Position numbers and translations under genes: made by a program. From the NCBI GenBank assembly GCA_021808405.1, contig JAKBBQ010000007.1, forward strand, positions 1 to 36,393: a DNA stretch of 36,393 nt, written 5' to 3'. The notes beneath the pieces were generated by a model. It was given only the letters and a program-made list of their open reading frames with translations, did not search any database and was not told where the DNA came from. Source of the DNA: Pseudomonadota bacterium. Lineage in GTDB: Bacteria > Pseudomonadota > Gammaproteobacteria > Burkholderiales > Burkholderiaceae_C. Positions 14,812 to 23,989 of this stretch are shown in pieces; the first letter of the stretch is position 1, and each line of letters opens with the position of its first letter.

Positions 14812-16464
14812 ATGGCCAGCGTTCAAGCCCCCTCGGCGGCGACCCCGTCGGACAACCCGCATCACATCCGCAAGGTGGCAGGGATCTGGAGCCTGCTGTT
14901 CGCCAGCCTGACCGCGATCGTCGGCTCGGGCTGGCTGTTCGCTCCGCTGAACGCGGCGCAGCAGGCCGGCCCGGCCAGCGTGTTCTCCTGGGTCATCGGC
15001 GCGGTGGCCATCCTGCTGCTGGCCTTTGTCAACGCCGAACTGACCACCGCGTTCCCCGGCATGGGCGCGGTGATCACCTTCCCCAAGCTCAGCCACGGCA
15101 GCCTGATGGCCGCGGTGATGAGCTGGGTGGTGTTCCTCGGCTACGTGACCGTCGCGCCGGCCGAGGTGCTGGCGGTGGTCACCTACGCCAACAACTACCT
15201 GCCGGGCATGGTGCATACCCACAGCCACCTGCTGACCCCCATCGGCTTTGTCATCAGCGTGGTGCTGCTGGGGTTGTTCGTGGTCATCAACGCCCTCGGG
15301 GTCAAGGTGCTGCTACGGGTGGGCAACACGGTGATGATCTGGAAGCTCATCGTCCCTGCACTGACCGTGCTGGTGCTGCTGGGGGTGGCCTTCCACGGCT
15401 CGAACTTCAGCTCCAGCGGCTTCGCGCCGATGGGTGTGCAGGGGGTGGTCGGCGCGGTGGCCGCCTCGGGCATCGTGTTCAGCTTCCTGGGCTTTCGCCA
15501 GGCCGTCGAGTTGTCGGGCGAGGCCCGCCGGCCGCAGCGCGACCTGCCGATCGCCATCGTCGGCTCGGTGCTCATCTCGGCGGTGCTGTTCATCGGCCTG
15601 GAGGTGGCCTTCGTCGGCGCGGTCAGCCCGTCGGCTCTGGTCAACGGCTGGGCCAAGCTGCACTTCGCCGGTTCGGCGGGCCCCTTCGCCGGGCTGGCGA
15701 TGCTGGTCGGAATGAGCTGGCTGGCGGTGCTGCTGTACATCGACGCGGTGGTGTCGCCGGCCGGCACCGGGCTGGTCTACGGCGGCACCACGGCGCGCGT
15801 GATCTACGCCACCGGGCGCGGCGGGCTGTCGTTCCCCTGGCTGGCCTCGCTGAACAAGCGCGGGGTACCGGCCGCCGGGCTGTGGGTGACCTGGATCGTC
15901 GGCCTGCTGTTCTTCATGCCGTTTCCGTCGTGGCAGAAGATCGTCACGTTCATCTCTTCGGCGACGGTGCTCGGCTACGGCGTCGGTCCGGTCGCGTTGA
16001 TGACCTTGCGGCGCACGATGCCGCTGTCGGACTTCAAGCGCCCGTTCACGCTGCAGGGCGCAGGCCTGTGGGCGCCGCTGGCCTTCATCATTTCCAACTT
16101 CATCATCTACTGGTCGGGCAGGGCCACCGACGACTTCCTGTTCGGAGCGCTGCTGGTGATTTTCATCCTGTACATCATCTCGCAGGCGGTGTCGGGCAAG
16201 ATGGCGCAACTGCAATGGGGCGGAGCGTGGTGGCTGCTGCCGTACTTCCTCGGCATGTGGGCGATCACCCACTTCGGCCCGAACGACGCGGTGATCGGCG
16301 GCGTCGGCCTCTACGGCTTCTACACCGGAATGGTGCTCGTGGCCCTGCTCAGCCTGGGGGTGATGTGGATGGCGGTGAAAAGCGGTCTGCCCGACCCGCA
16401 GGAAGCCAAGGCGGTGATCCAGGCCTCCGACCCCGAGCGCATGGCGGCCGAGGCGATCGAGTAA
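14812..16464 (+). CDS. APC superfamily amino-acid permease
   Basis: A 550-residue inner-membrane transporter of the amino acid-polyamine-organocation superfamily. Seen: about twelve or more hydrophobic segments; an N-terminal segment VAGIWSLLFASLTAIVGSGW holding the small-residue G-S-G break of helix 1 used for substrate binding; and IVFSFLGFRQAVELSGEARR, typical of helix 6 and its following loop. ATG 14812 follows AGGAGA at normal spacing; an upstream in-frame ATG at 14764 lacks one. Long aspartate:proton-symporter-like members of the family look similar, but substrate cannot be read from the sequence. The gene stands alone on the plus strand, preceded by an inverted repeat, and its stop codon is 6 nt from the convergent epimerase gene. 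Confidence 0.88.
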   Translation: MASVQAPSAATPSDNPHHIRKVAGIWSLLFASLTAIVGSGWLFAPLNAAQQAGPASVFSWVIGAVAILLLAFVNAELTTAFPGMGAVITFPKLSHGSLMAAVMSWVVFLGYVTVAPAEVLAVVTYANNYLPGMVHTHSHLLTPIGFVISVVLLGLFVVINALGVKVLLRVGNTVMIWKLIVPALTVLVLLGVAFHGSNFSSSGFAPMGVQGVVGAVAASGIVFSFLGFRQAVELSGEARRPQRDLPIAIVGSVLISAVLFIGLEVAFVGAVSPSALVNGWAKLHFAGSAGPFAGLAMLVGMSWLAVLLYIDAVVSPAGTGLVYGGTTARVIYATGRGGLSFPWLASLNKRGVPAAGLWVTWIVGLLFFMPFPSWQKIVTFISSATVLGYGVGPVALMTLRRTMPLSDFKRPFTLQGAGLWAPLAFIISNFIIYWSGRATDDFLFGALLVIFILYIISQAVSGKMAQLQWGGAWWLLPYFLGMWAITHFGPNDAVIGGVGLYGFYTGMVLVALLSLGVMWMAVKSGLPDPQEAKAVIQASDPERMAAEAIE

Positions 16465-16470
16465 GTCGGC

Positions 16471-17511
16471 TCAGCCGGCTGCGCGCGACTGCAGGTACCA
16501 CTGCACCGAACGCTGCATCGCGCTGGCATAGGGCACCGCGCCCAGCGGTGCGCCGGCGCGCTGCAGGCGGCCCAGGTCGTGGCCGCAGGTGCGCCCGAAC
16601 ATGCGCACCAGCAGCGGGTGCAGCAGCGGTTCGCGACGCAGCCGCAGCAGCCGGTGGCCGCCCTGCAACAGGTGGGCGGCCGAGTCGGCGAGCGGGAACG
16701 GCAGGTCGAGCAGCCGGCCACGCCCGCCGACTCCCTCGCGCAGGTCGTCGAGGAAGCGCCGCCAGCTGACCTGCTCGGGATCGCGCACGTTGAAGCAGGC
16801 GGCGTGCGCCTGTGGCGCGTGCCGCGCCCACAGCATGCAGTCGACCAGGTTGTCGACGTAGAGGAAACCGCAATCGGCGCGACCGCCGCCGACGCGCAGC
16901 ATCAGCCCGGCGCGCAACTCGTCGCCGATGCGGTCGATGAACGGGCTGTGCGGCCCCATCACGTTGGTCGGCCGCAGCACGCACCACGAAAGACCGATGC
17001 GCGCGGCCTCGCGCCTGAGCAGCGCCTCGCCCTGCGCCTTGCTGCGGCCGTAGCCGAACGCGCCTCCGTCGCTGCGCGCGTCCTCGGCGCTGGGCCGGCG
17101 CGGGTAGCCGTAGACGTCGACGCTGGACAGGTGCACCCAGCGCCGCGGCAACGCGCCGCCGGCCGCGGCGGCTTCGGCGACGGCCTGCAGCAGGTTGGAC
17201 ACTCCGTCGACATTGGCACGCCGGTAGGACTGCCAGCTGTCCCAGGTGGCGACGTTGCCGGCGCAGTGGAACACCGCGCCGCAACCGCGTACCGCGGCGC
17301 GCAGGCTGGCCGGCTGCAGCAGATCGCCCTGCACCACCTCGGCGCCGGCGCGCAGTTCGGGATCGACTCGCGCGGGGTCGCGCACCAGCAGCCGCGGCAC
17401 GCTGCCCTCGCGCAGCAACCGAAGCGCGAGGTGGCGGCCGATGAAACCGCTGGCGCCGGTGACCAGCACCGGCGCGCCGGGGTCGTGGGGGCGGGCGTGC
17501 ATGCCCGCCAT
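16471..17511 (-). CDS. NAD(P)-dependent epimerase/dehydratase (extended SDR)
   Basis: A 346-residue extended short-chain dehydrogenase. Seen: nucleotide-binding TGASGFIG at residues 18-25, FHCAGNV, a catalytic Ser in HLSSVDVYG (about 129-130) and the catalytic YGRSK pair Tyr154/Lys158. The middle and C-terminal parts resemble the 3-beta-hydroxysteroid dehydrogenase/NAD-dependent epimerase branch (RPTNVMGP, FLYVDNLVDCM, FNVRDPEQVSWRRF). ATG 17511 is used; ATG 17502 is also possible. It follows pilY1 by 23 nt on the same strand and is probably the last gene of the pilin operon transcript, but nothing in the protein ties it to pili. Substrate unknown: sugar nucleotide, sterol-like or other alcohol. 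Confidence 0.88.
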   Translation of the reverse strand: MAGMHARPHDPGAPVLVTGASGFIGRHLALRLLREGSVPRLLVRDPARVDPELRAGAEVVQGDLLQPASLRAAVRGCGAVFHCAGNVATWDSWQSYRRANVDGVSNLLQAVAEAAAAGGALPRRWVHLSSVDVYGYPRRPSAEDARSDGGAFGYGRSKAQGEALLRREAARIGLSWCVLRPTNVMGPHSPFIDRIGDELRAGLMLRVGGGRADCGFLYVDNLVDCMLWARHAPQAHAACFNVRDPEQVSWRRFLDDLREGVGGRGRLLDLPFPLADSAAHLLQGGHRLLRLRREPLLHPLLVRMFGRTCGHDLGRLQRAGAPLGAVPYASAMQRSVQWYLQSRAAG

Positions 17512-17534
17512 GCTAAACGCCGGCGCCGCGGAAC

Positions 17535-20500
17535 TCAGGGCTGGGTCATCCACATCGGCTGCCAGCCCACGACGCCCGGGCCGACATGCAGCCCGCTGGT
17601 GGCGGCGACCTGGAAGCCGATCTTGCCCTGCTGGTTCTGCGCCGCGGTGCCGTAGACCAGCGCCGAGCCGCCGGCGTCCTGCGAGATCTGCGGCGAAAAC
17701 GCGATGCCGAGGCCGATCACCGGGTTGCTGGTGAGATAGTTCTTGTTCAGGTCGTAGAACTTCTTCTGCGGGAAGGTCCCGCCGGCGAGGTCGAAGAAGT
17801 CGTACTGCGCGGTGCTCAACGAACACGACGAGGCCGAACTGATGCTGACCGGAACGATCAGCGTCGAGGCCTCGACCTTCGACGCGTCGGTGATGGTGCT
17901 GCCCGAGTCGAGCCAGTACGGCGCGCTGGTCGAGCCGACCCCCGGGTTGCTGCTGGTGTCGACCATCGTGGCGGTGGTCGTGCCATTGCTGTTGGTGGTG
18001 ATGCTGGCCGCGCCCGAGCCAGCGGTCGACGACCACCACCACGGGGTCCAGCCGGTGCTGGAGGTCGTGGAGACGGCGCCGCCGGTGAACTTGAACACGT
18101 TGACCTGGTGGTCGTTGGTCGCCCACAGGTAGATTCCGCTGGAGGTCTGCGCTTCGCCCAGGTAACGCACGGCGCCGGCGGTGGAGGCGTTGGGCTCGGT
18201 GGCCACCTCTTGCGCGGTGGCGACGATCGACTTGGCGCTGAGCGACGCGACGCTGCTGCCCGCGGTGACGTCGAAGCTCCACAGGTTGCCCGCGCTGTCG
18301 CCGACGTACAGCTGCCCTGCCGGCACGTTGACGTAGACGGTCGACGACGGCGTGAAACTCACCGGGTAGCTGCTGGTCGCGCCGTCGTACAGCCGCATGA
18401 CGTGGAGGTAGGACGTCGCGGTGGAGCCGCTGCCGGTGGTCGTGAAGTAGTAGGCGTAGGCGACGTCGCCCGCGTCCCACCAGATCTGCGGCGCCTGCGG
18501 CGCGACCTGCGGAGCCGAGGTGGCGCCGCTTTGCTGGTCGAGCCACACCTTGCCGACCTGCGGCGTGCAGCTGGTCGGAACGCCCGGCGTCGTCGACGCG
18601 CTGCAGCTGGTGAGCCGCAGGTCGTAGTGCAGCGCGCCGCTTTGCGCGGTGCCCGCGACGTAGGTGGCCCAGTTGCCCGTGGAATCGGCGCTGTCGACCG
18701 TGAGCAGGCCACCGTTCATCGGCTGGGTCTTCTGGAAGCTCGTGTAGTTCTGCAGCTGCGGCAGCAGCACCGAGGGCATCCAGGCCCATTGCAGCGTTCC
18801 CGCGCTGCTGCTCGACGAGATCGCGTAGAGGAATCCGTCGTTGCTGGTGAACAGCACCAGCGGCTGGCGCCCGGCGTTCGTCTGCGCGAAGGTGCGGTAG
18901 CTGGTGCTGCCGATGAAATACGGGTTGTTCGGCGTGCCCAGGATCACCGGCTTGTCGGCCTGCGAGGTGATGGTGCCGAGGAAGCTGGTGCTGGAGCGCC
19001 CGGCCAGGTAGGCACCGCTGCCGTAGTCGGGGTTGATCGTGTAGCCGATGATGGTCTGCGCGCTGGGGCTGCTCGGGTTGCCGAAGGCGCTGGCCGACTG
19101 GCCACTGAGCAGCGACACGCCGGTGCCGCTGCCGCCGTCGGTGTACAGCGCCACCTGGCGCTGCGCCTGGGTCATCTGCAGCTGCCAGACCGGGCTGCTC
19201 GACACGTTGCCGTTGGCATCGGTGCTGAAGGCGTCGAACAGTCCGTGCTCGCTTCCGTACTGGTTGTTCGAGCCCAGCACGTAGGCCAGCGTGCCGTTTT
19301 GCACGTAGCCGGGAACGGCAGGTGCCGACGCGATGACGTCGCCGTAGATCGACGCCGCGATGGTGCCGAGCGCCGAGGCGAAGGTGGGGACGTCGTTGGC
19401 CGGGTATTCGTGCAGCGTGCCGCCGGCGATGGCCATCGCGTTGAGCGCGTAGTGGGCGGCCGGGTTGGTGCTCGCGTCGACCCCGGCGCCCAGGCCGATG
19501 ACATAGGTCTTGATGCCCTTCTTGGCCAGCGCCTGGATCGCGCTGATGGTGTCGGCCAACGCCTGGTCGTTGGTGTTGGCGGCGTCGAGCGCGCCTTGCG
19601 TCTGCCCCGACGGCAGGTTGCCCGAATCGTCGACGATGCCGTAGGCGGAGTTGCCGGCGACGCCGTAGAACGCCGCGGTCACGCCGTAGCCGTGCCCGGC
19701 CGCGCTGCCCAGCGGAGGCCAGGCGCGCCCCTTCAGGTCCATCGTCGGCAGGCCGTCGGTGACCAGGATCACGTACTGCCCGCTGCACGACGGGGTCAGC
19801 GCCGACAGCACGCTGCCGGCGCCCTGCAGCAACCCGGCGGTCGCGGCCTGGCCGGCGGCGGCCTTGATCTCGCTGGTCGACGTGCTGTCGGTCTCGGCAG
19901 CCAGCGCGCTGGTGAACAGCGCCTGGTCCGCGCTCAGTGTCGATGCGAAGCTCGACGAGCCCGGGGTCAGGCTGTCGAGGTTGGTGGTCATGCCGACCAC
20001 CGAGTTCCCGCCGGTCGCGCTCTGGCCGCCGTAGTAGCCGAAGCCGCGCTGGGCGTACATCACCTGCGGGGTGTAGGCGACGTAGCCGGCGTTGGTCGGC
20101 GTGGTCGCGCTGGAGTAGTAGTCGGTATAGCCGGTGTAGCCCACCGCGACCTGGCCGGTCTCGTAGCCACTGAGCGAGAAATAGGTATAGGGGGTCTTGC
20201 TGGCGGTGATCGGCCCGAGCACCGCTTTGGTCTGCGCATTGAGCGCGTAAGGGCCGGCGTAATCCAGCGACAGCGGGTCGACACCCTGGGCGTACAGCAC
20301 GTCGTTGATGTCGGGGTCGTCGCTGGACGCGGCGATCTGCATATAGCGGTTGCCCGACAGCGTGCCCGCGGGGTAGACGCCGAAGCTGTCGATGTACTGG
20401 CAGTAGGCCTGGACGTCGCTCGACGCGTTGTTGTAGTCGTAGCAGGGATTGACCACCCAGCGCGTGGCCGCCGGGCTGGCGCCGGCGTTGGCCGGCTTGC

Positions 20501-21059
20501 CGACGAAAGCCTGGTAGGCGGCGTAGCTGGTGAAGCCGTTGGCCGGCAGCGAGTCGGCGAACTGGAAGCCGTTCGCCGGCGACATGTAGTAGACCAGCGT
20601 GGTGTCGAGCGCGACCCCCGAGGTCTGGTAGTCCTCGAGCGCGAAGTCCATGCTCCCCAGATACTGGCCGAGCACGCTGCCGATTCCGGCCTTGGCGACG
20701 TTGAGCCGGCTCGCGCTGTTGTCGTAGAGCACGCCGTTGCTCGACACCGTGTAGGGCGCCGAGGCGGTCTGCGTCGGGGTCAGCGGCGGCTGGAACCCGG
20801 TGGGCACCGTGTAGTCCTGCGGCGAGCTGCTTTGGTACAGGCTTTGCAGGCTGTCGGGCAGGTGGCCCGAGCCGGTCATGATCGCGCCGCCGAGATCGCC
20901 GTCCATCGACTGCGAATTGCCGATCGCGATCACCACCTGCGGGCGCGACGAGGCGCTGCTGGCGGCAGCCGCTGCGGGCAGCGCCCACGGCTGCAGCACC
21001 AGTCCGAGACAGGCGGCGGCCAGCGCCGAAGCCCGCGCGATGCGTTGCGTCTTGTTCAT
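17535..21059 (-). CDS. pilY1: PilY1-type type IV pilus tip adhesin/assembly factor
   Basis: A large secreted protein of 1174 residues. Seen: signal peptide (MNKTQRIARASALAAACLGLVLQPWALPAAAAA); a von Willebrand A-like N-terminal half starting QVVIAIGNSQSMDGD (residues 41-55) with the later strand YVILVTDGLPTMD; and a C-terminal beta-propeller half with PilY1-type repeats such as LVLFTSNDGFLYAISSS and LYVGDSAGNLWSFDV. In the metal-ion site DxSxS the first Asp is Gly (GNSQS), so the site may be altered. Serine, threonine, tyrosine and glycine are abundant, as usual for adhesins. It lies 16 nt downstream of pilX in the fimT-pilV-pilW-pilX-pilY1 order. The family primes pilus assembly with the minor pilins and mediates surface sensing and adhesion. 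Confidence 0.92.
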   Translation of the reverse strand: MNKTQRIARASALAAACLGLVLQPWALPAAAAASSASSRPQVVIAIGNSQSMDGDLGGAIMTGSGHLPDSLQSLYQSSSPQDYTVPTGFQPPLTPTQTASAPYTVSSNGVLYDNSASRLNVAKAGIGSVLGQYLGSMDFALEDYQTSGVALDTTLVYYMSPANGFQFADSLPANGFTSYAAYQAFVGKPANAGASPAATRWVVNPCYDYNNASSDVQAYCQYIDSFGVYPAGTLSGNRYMQIAASSDDPDINDVLYAQGVDPLSLDYAGPYALNAQTKAVLGPITASKTPYTYFSLSGYETGQVAVGYTGYTDYYSSATTPTNAGYVAYTPQVMYAQRGFGYYGGQSATGGNSVVGMTTNLDSLTPGSSSFASTLSADQALFTSALAAETDSTSTSEIKAAAGQAATAGLLQGAGSVLSALTPSCSGQYVILVTDGLPTMDLKGRAWPPLGSAAGHGYGVTAAFYGVAGNSAYGIVDDSGNLPSGQTQGALDAANTNDQALADTISAIQALAKKGIKTYVIGLGAGVDASTNPAAHYALNAMAIAGGTLHEYPANDVPTFASALGTIAASIYGDVIASAPAVPGYVQNGTLAYVLGSNNQYGSEHGLFDAFSTDANGNVSSSPVWQLQMTQAQRQVALYTDGGSGTGVSLLSGQSASAFGNPSSPSAQTIIGYTINPDYGSGAYLAGRSSTSFLGTITSQADKPVILGTPNNPYFIGSTSYRTFAQTNAGRQPLVLFTSNDGFLYAISSSSSAGTLQWAWMPSVLLPQLQNYTSFQKTQPMNGGLLTVDSADSTGNWATYVAGTAQSGALHYDLRLTSCSASTTPGVPTSCTPQVGKVWLDQQSGATSAPQVAPQAPQIWWDAGDVAYAYYFTTTGSGSTATSYLHVMRLYDGATSSYPVSFTPSSTVYVNVPAGQLYVGDSAGNLWSFDVTAGSSVASLSAKSIVATAQEVATEPNASTAGAVRYLGEAQTSSGIYLWATNDHQVNVFKFTGGAVSTTSSTGWTPWWWSSTAGSGAASITTNSNGTTTATMVDTSSNPGVGSTSAPYWLDSGSTITDASKVEASTLIVPVSISSASSCSLSTAQYDFFDLAGGTFPQKKFYDLNKNYLTSNPVIGLGIAFSPQISQDAGGSALVYGTAAQNQQGKIGFQVAATSGLHVGPGVVGWQPMWMTQP

Positions 21060-21075
21060 CGTGCGCTCTCCGCGG

Positions 21076-21624
21076 TCAGCCCGATTGCAGGATGCAGGCG
21101 CGGTAGACGGCCTGCGTGGTCGCCGAACCCGCGGCCGGGTTGGCGCTGGCGCTGGCCTGCACCCACACGTTGTAGAACACCGCGATGTAGCCCGGGTTGC
21201 ACAGGGTGTCGTCGACCACCCCGGTCGGCGTGACCAGTTGCAGCACCTGGAAGCTGGTGCGGCCGCTGCCGTTGGCCAGGGTCACGTTGCCGGACTGGCA
21301 CAGGTTCTGGCTCGCGCAGGTGTTCCAGAAACCGGCCGACGCGGGCTGCACGTTGGTGGTCGTCGCGACGTACCACGCGGGCGGCGAGGCCTGGTATTCC
21401 AGCAGGCCGTAGGTCCCGATGCTCTGCGCGATGTTCGAGCGCAGCGTCGCCATCGCCCGGTTGGCCGCGTCGCGCGCCTGCGCGCGCCACAGGTAGGAGC
21501 TGGAGAAGGTGTCGTTCTGCAGCGTGCGCCCGTAGATCGCCAGCAGCGCCAGCGGCAGGATGATCAGGAACAGCGCCACCACGACCAGCAGCACCGCGCC
21601 GCGCTGGTTTCGTCCGGACTTCAT
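21076..21624 (-). CDS. pilX: Minor pilin PilX
   Basis: A 182-residue minor pilin-like protein. Seen: a short basic leader MKSGRNQRG, then the hydrophobic helix AVLLVVVALFLIILPLALLAI. The processing site would be Gly9/Ala10. Glu at mature position 5 is absent, as is usual for PilX. The body has Cys pairs (CASQNLC and a C-terminal C) that could form disulfides. ATG 21624 overlaps the pilW stop by 4 nt (ATGA), indicating coupled translation. PilX works with PilV, PilW and PilY1 in the priming complex at the pilus tip. Confidence 0.88.
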   Translation of the reverse strand: MKSGRNQRGAVLLVVVALFLIILPLALLAIYGRTLQNDTFSSSYLWRAQARDAANRAMATLRSNIAQSIGTYGLLEYQASPPAWYVATTTNVQPASAGFWNTCASQNLCQSGNVTLANGSGRTSFQVLQLVTPTGVVDDTLCNPGYIAVFYNVWVQASASANPAAGSATTQAVYRACILQSG

Positions 21625-22835
21625 GATTGGTTCCACGCGACGTTGCGCAGATAGACCACCTGGCTGAACACCTGGTACTGGTAGGCGTTGCCGGCAGGCG
21701 GGGTGTAGGTCTCGTCGAGCACGCTCAGGCTCGCCGGGTTGCCGGTGCGCCCGGCGGTGTTGGGCCGGCGCAGCACGTAGGCGAACTCGACCGCGCCGAC
21801 CTGGTTCTGCTGGTTGTTTCCGACAATGCTCGACGAGCTGCCCGACCACGGAACGAAGGCCTGCAGCTGGCCGTTGACCAGCGGCGCGAACAACGCGTGC
21901 AGCAGCACCACGTTGTGCGCCACCGTGGTGTCGCTGACCACGTGGCCGAGCGCGTCGACGACGGTGCGCCGCAGATCGGGAGTGCCCGGCGACGCGGCAT
22001 CCGGCTGGATGCTGTAGGTCACCGTCAGCGGGCCGTTGGGGCCCGCGGTGGAGCCGAAGTCCTCGACGTAGGCCTGCGCCAGGTCGGCGGTGCTCAGCGC
22101 CGGGGCGAGCGCGGGGTTGGCCAGGCTGGACACGCCGTTGAATCCGTTCGGGGGGTTGATCAGCGAGGTGTTGGCACCGGAGTTGTGGACGATGTTGCCG
22201 GCCCCGCCGCCCCCGGTCTGCGTGACCTGGAAGCGGATGCACACGCTGCGCGACGGCAGCACGACCATGTCGATGTCGCCGACGTGGAAGCCGGCGGTGT
22301 TGGCGACGAACAGCGAGGCGTTGCTCAGCGTGCCGTTGGTGGCCTTGACCACCCGCACGCCGCCCGCGGCGGCCGGGCTCGACAACCCGAAGTCGGCTGC
22401 GTAGGCCACGGTGATCGCGTCGGTTGCGGCGCCGCCGGGGTTGGCGTAGCCGAAGCTCAGCCCGGTCGTCCCCGGCAGCGTGCCGCCGCTGGTCTGCACG
22501 ATGCTGGAGACCGGCCACTGGTTGGTCATCTGGCTGGGCGCCAGCTGGCTGTTGTAGGTCAGCAGCCGAGCGCAGCGGCTTTGTCCCGACGGACCGTAGA
22601 GCATGAACCCGGCGCGCGACAGGTCGTCGGCGAGCAGGGTCATGCCGATGCGCGCGTTGTTCTGCAGCTGCGCGGAGTCGCTGGCGCGGATGCCGTTGGA
22701 CTCCAGGCTGCCGAGGGACAGGAAGATCACCAGCCCGAGCATGGTCGCCAGCGCCAGCGCGACCAGCAGCTCCACCAGGGTGAAGCCCCGCGCGGGATGC
22801 GGGCCCCGCGCTCCGGGCGTCGGCAGGCGTTTCAT
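21621..22835 (-). CDS. pilW: Minor pilin PilW
   Basis: A 404-residue prepilin-like protein. Seen: leader MKRLPTPGARGPHPARG followed by the type IV signature FTLVELLVALALATMLGLVIF with Glu5, then a long globular part including NNARIGMTLLADDLSRAGFM, a segment typical of PilW (early helix followed by a D/E-rich turn). ATG 22835 lies 1 nt after the pilV stop codon. In the pilus it acts with PilV, PilX and PilY1 as the initiating tip subcomplex. Length is within the family's range of roughly 250-400 residues, at the long end. Confidence 0.9.
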   Translation of the reverse strand: MKRLPTPGARGPHPARGFTLVELLVALALATMLGLVIFLSLGSLESNGIRASDSAQLQNNARIGMTLLADDLSRAGFMLYGPSGQSRCARLLTYNSQLAPSQMTNQWPVSSIVQTSGGTLPGTTGLSFGYANPGGAATDAITVAYAADFGLSSPAAAGGVRVVKATNGTLSNASLFVANTAGFHVGDIDMVVLPSRSVCIRFQVTQTGGGGAGNIVHNSGANTSLINPPNGFNGVSSLANPALAPALSTADLAQAYVEDFGSTAGPNGPLTVTYSIQPDAASPGTPDLRRTVVDALGHVVSDTTVAHNVVLLHALFAPLVNGQLQAFVPWSGSSSSIVGNNQQNQVGAVEFAYVLRRPNTAGRTGNPASLSVLDETYTPPAGNAYQYQVFSQVVYLRNVAWNQS

Positions 22836-22836
22836 G

Positions 22837-23340
22837 TCAGAACCCGTCCTGCAGGATGAAGGTGTGCCGGATGCTGCCGCCGAAGGCCGAGCGCACGGTG
22901 ATCACGGCGTCGATCTCGCACGGCGAGCCGGCGCTGCAGGCGCCGTGGCTGGCGCTGCCCGAGGGGATGGTCGACACCGCCAGCGAAACCAGGTCGGGGT
23001 AGGCCGCCACCTGGGTCTTCCACCAGTCGAGCACCGGGGCGACTCCGCTCGCGCTGCTCGTCGGGTTGCTGGCGCTCAGGCTCAGGCCGTCGAGCGAGCC
23101 CAGCACCGAGGAGTTGCCCTCCACGGTGGCGAGCAGGCTTTGCGCGGTGGTCGTCGCGGCGAAGCTGCGCAACGCCTGCGCGTCGGCGATGTAGGACTGG
23201 TTGATCAGCAGCACCAGGCCGCTGGCGGCGGCCAGGAACAGCAGCATCGCCACCAGCACCTCGAGCAGCGTGAGTCCGCGCTGCGAGCGGGCCGGCACGC
23301 GGGCCGGCATGCGGGGCGCAAGGATCGGCGCGGTCTTCAT
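22837..23340 (-). CDS. pilV: Minor pilin PilV
   Basis: A 167-residue prepilin-like protein. Seen: leader MKTAPILAPRMPARVPARSQRG, then LTLLEVLVAMLLFLAAASGLVLLI with Glu5, matching the PilV-type signature. A 25-residue hydrophobic helix is followed by a globular tail with a probable disulfide (GACSAGSPC). ATG 23340 overlaps the stop of the upstream fimT-like gene by 4 nt. Part of the minor-pilin priming set. Confidence 0.9.
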   Translation of the reverse strand: MKTAPILAPRMPARVPARSQRGLTLLEVLVAMLLFLAAASGLVLLINQSYIADAQALRSFAATTTAQSLLATVEGNSSVLGSLDGLSLSASNPTSSASGVAPVLDWWKTQVAAYPDLVSLAVSTIPSGSASHGACSAGSPCEIDAVITVRSAFGGSIRHTFILQDGF

Positions 23341-23825
23341 GACGGGTTGGTCGAGACCAGGCCGCCGGAGCTCAGCGCAATCGTCCAGCTGCTGCCGCCG
23401 CCGCTGATCACGGCCGGCGCGATCGGCGAACTCGCAGCCGAGGCCGGGCTGCAACTCAGCCCGTTGACGCCCTGGGTGCACAGCGACACCGAGCCGTCGC
23501 CCAGGAACGACACGGACTTGGCCAGCGGCTGGCAACTCACGCCGTGGCCGGCCGCCGAGCCGCTGCTCAGCAGTTGCGTGCCGCTCGCGGTGGCGACCGT
23601 GTAGCCGCATCCGCTGGGGGTGAAGGTCACCAGGTTGGAGGTGTTCAGCGCGTACTGCCGGGCGTACTGCAGCGCGTCAGCCATGCCGCTGGCCACCGAC
23701 TTGGCGTCCATGGCGGCGACCTGCGGACGCAGGTCGGGCAGCGCGACCAGCAGCACGATGGCGGCGATCGCGAGCACGACCATCAGCTCGACCATGGTGA
23801 ATCCGGCGGCCCTTGCGAGTTTCAT
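23337..23825 (-). CDS. fimT: FimT/GspH-like pseudopilin
   Basis: A 162-residue prepilin. Seen: a seven-residue leader MKLARAAG ending in the processing Gly, then FTMVELMVVLAIAAIVLLVALP with Glu5. The globular part contains SVASGMADALQYARQYALNTSN, the helix-and-strand pattern typical of GspH/FimT (where it reads ARSEAIKRN). ATG 23825 gives the standard short leader; an upstream ATG at 23879 would add an unlikely extension. It is the first gene of the pilin operon. FimT-type pilins can bind DNA in some species; that role is not shown here. Confidence 0.85.
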   Translation of the reverse strand: MKLARAAGFTMVELMVVLAIAAIVLLVALPDLRPQVAAMDAKSVASGMADALQYARQYALNTSNLVTFTPSGCGYTVATASGTQLLSSGSAAGHGVSCQPLAKSVSFLGDGSVSLCTQGVNGLSCSPASAASSPIAPAVISGGGSSWTIALSSGGLVSTNPS

Positions 23826-23989
23826 GGGAACCCTTGCGCATCGAAGGCGATGACTGCACGCGAATGCTGCGGCAACCACCCGTCACGCAACAAGGGTTTC
23901 CCGGCGAAAGGTAGCAACCGGCCGACGAGCGGTAGGCGCGGAGCGCCGGCCGCGGCAGCCGGTGCGTTCGCCCGCGCGCGGCGACGCGG

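Noticed and set aside
17586-21233. A plus-strand open frame of about 1200 codons opposite pilY1
   Set aside because: Mirror of the PilY1 reading frame with biased composition; PilY1 has a signal peptide and family repeats on the other strand.
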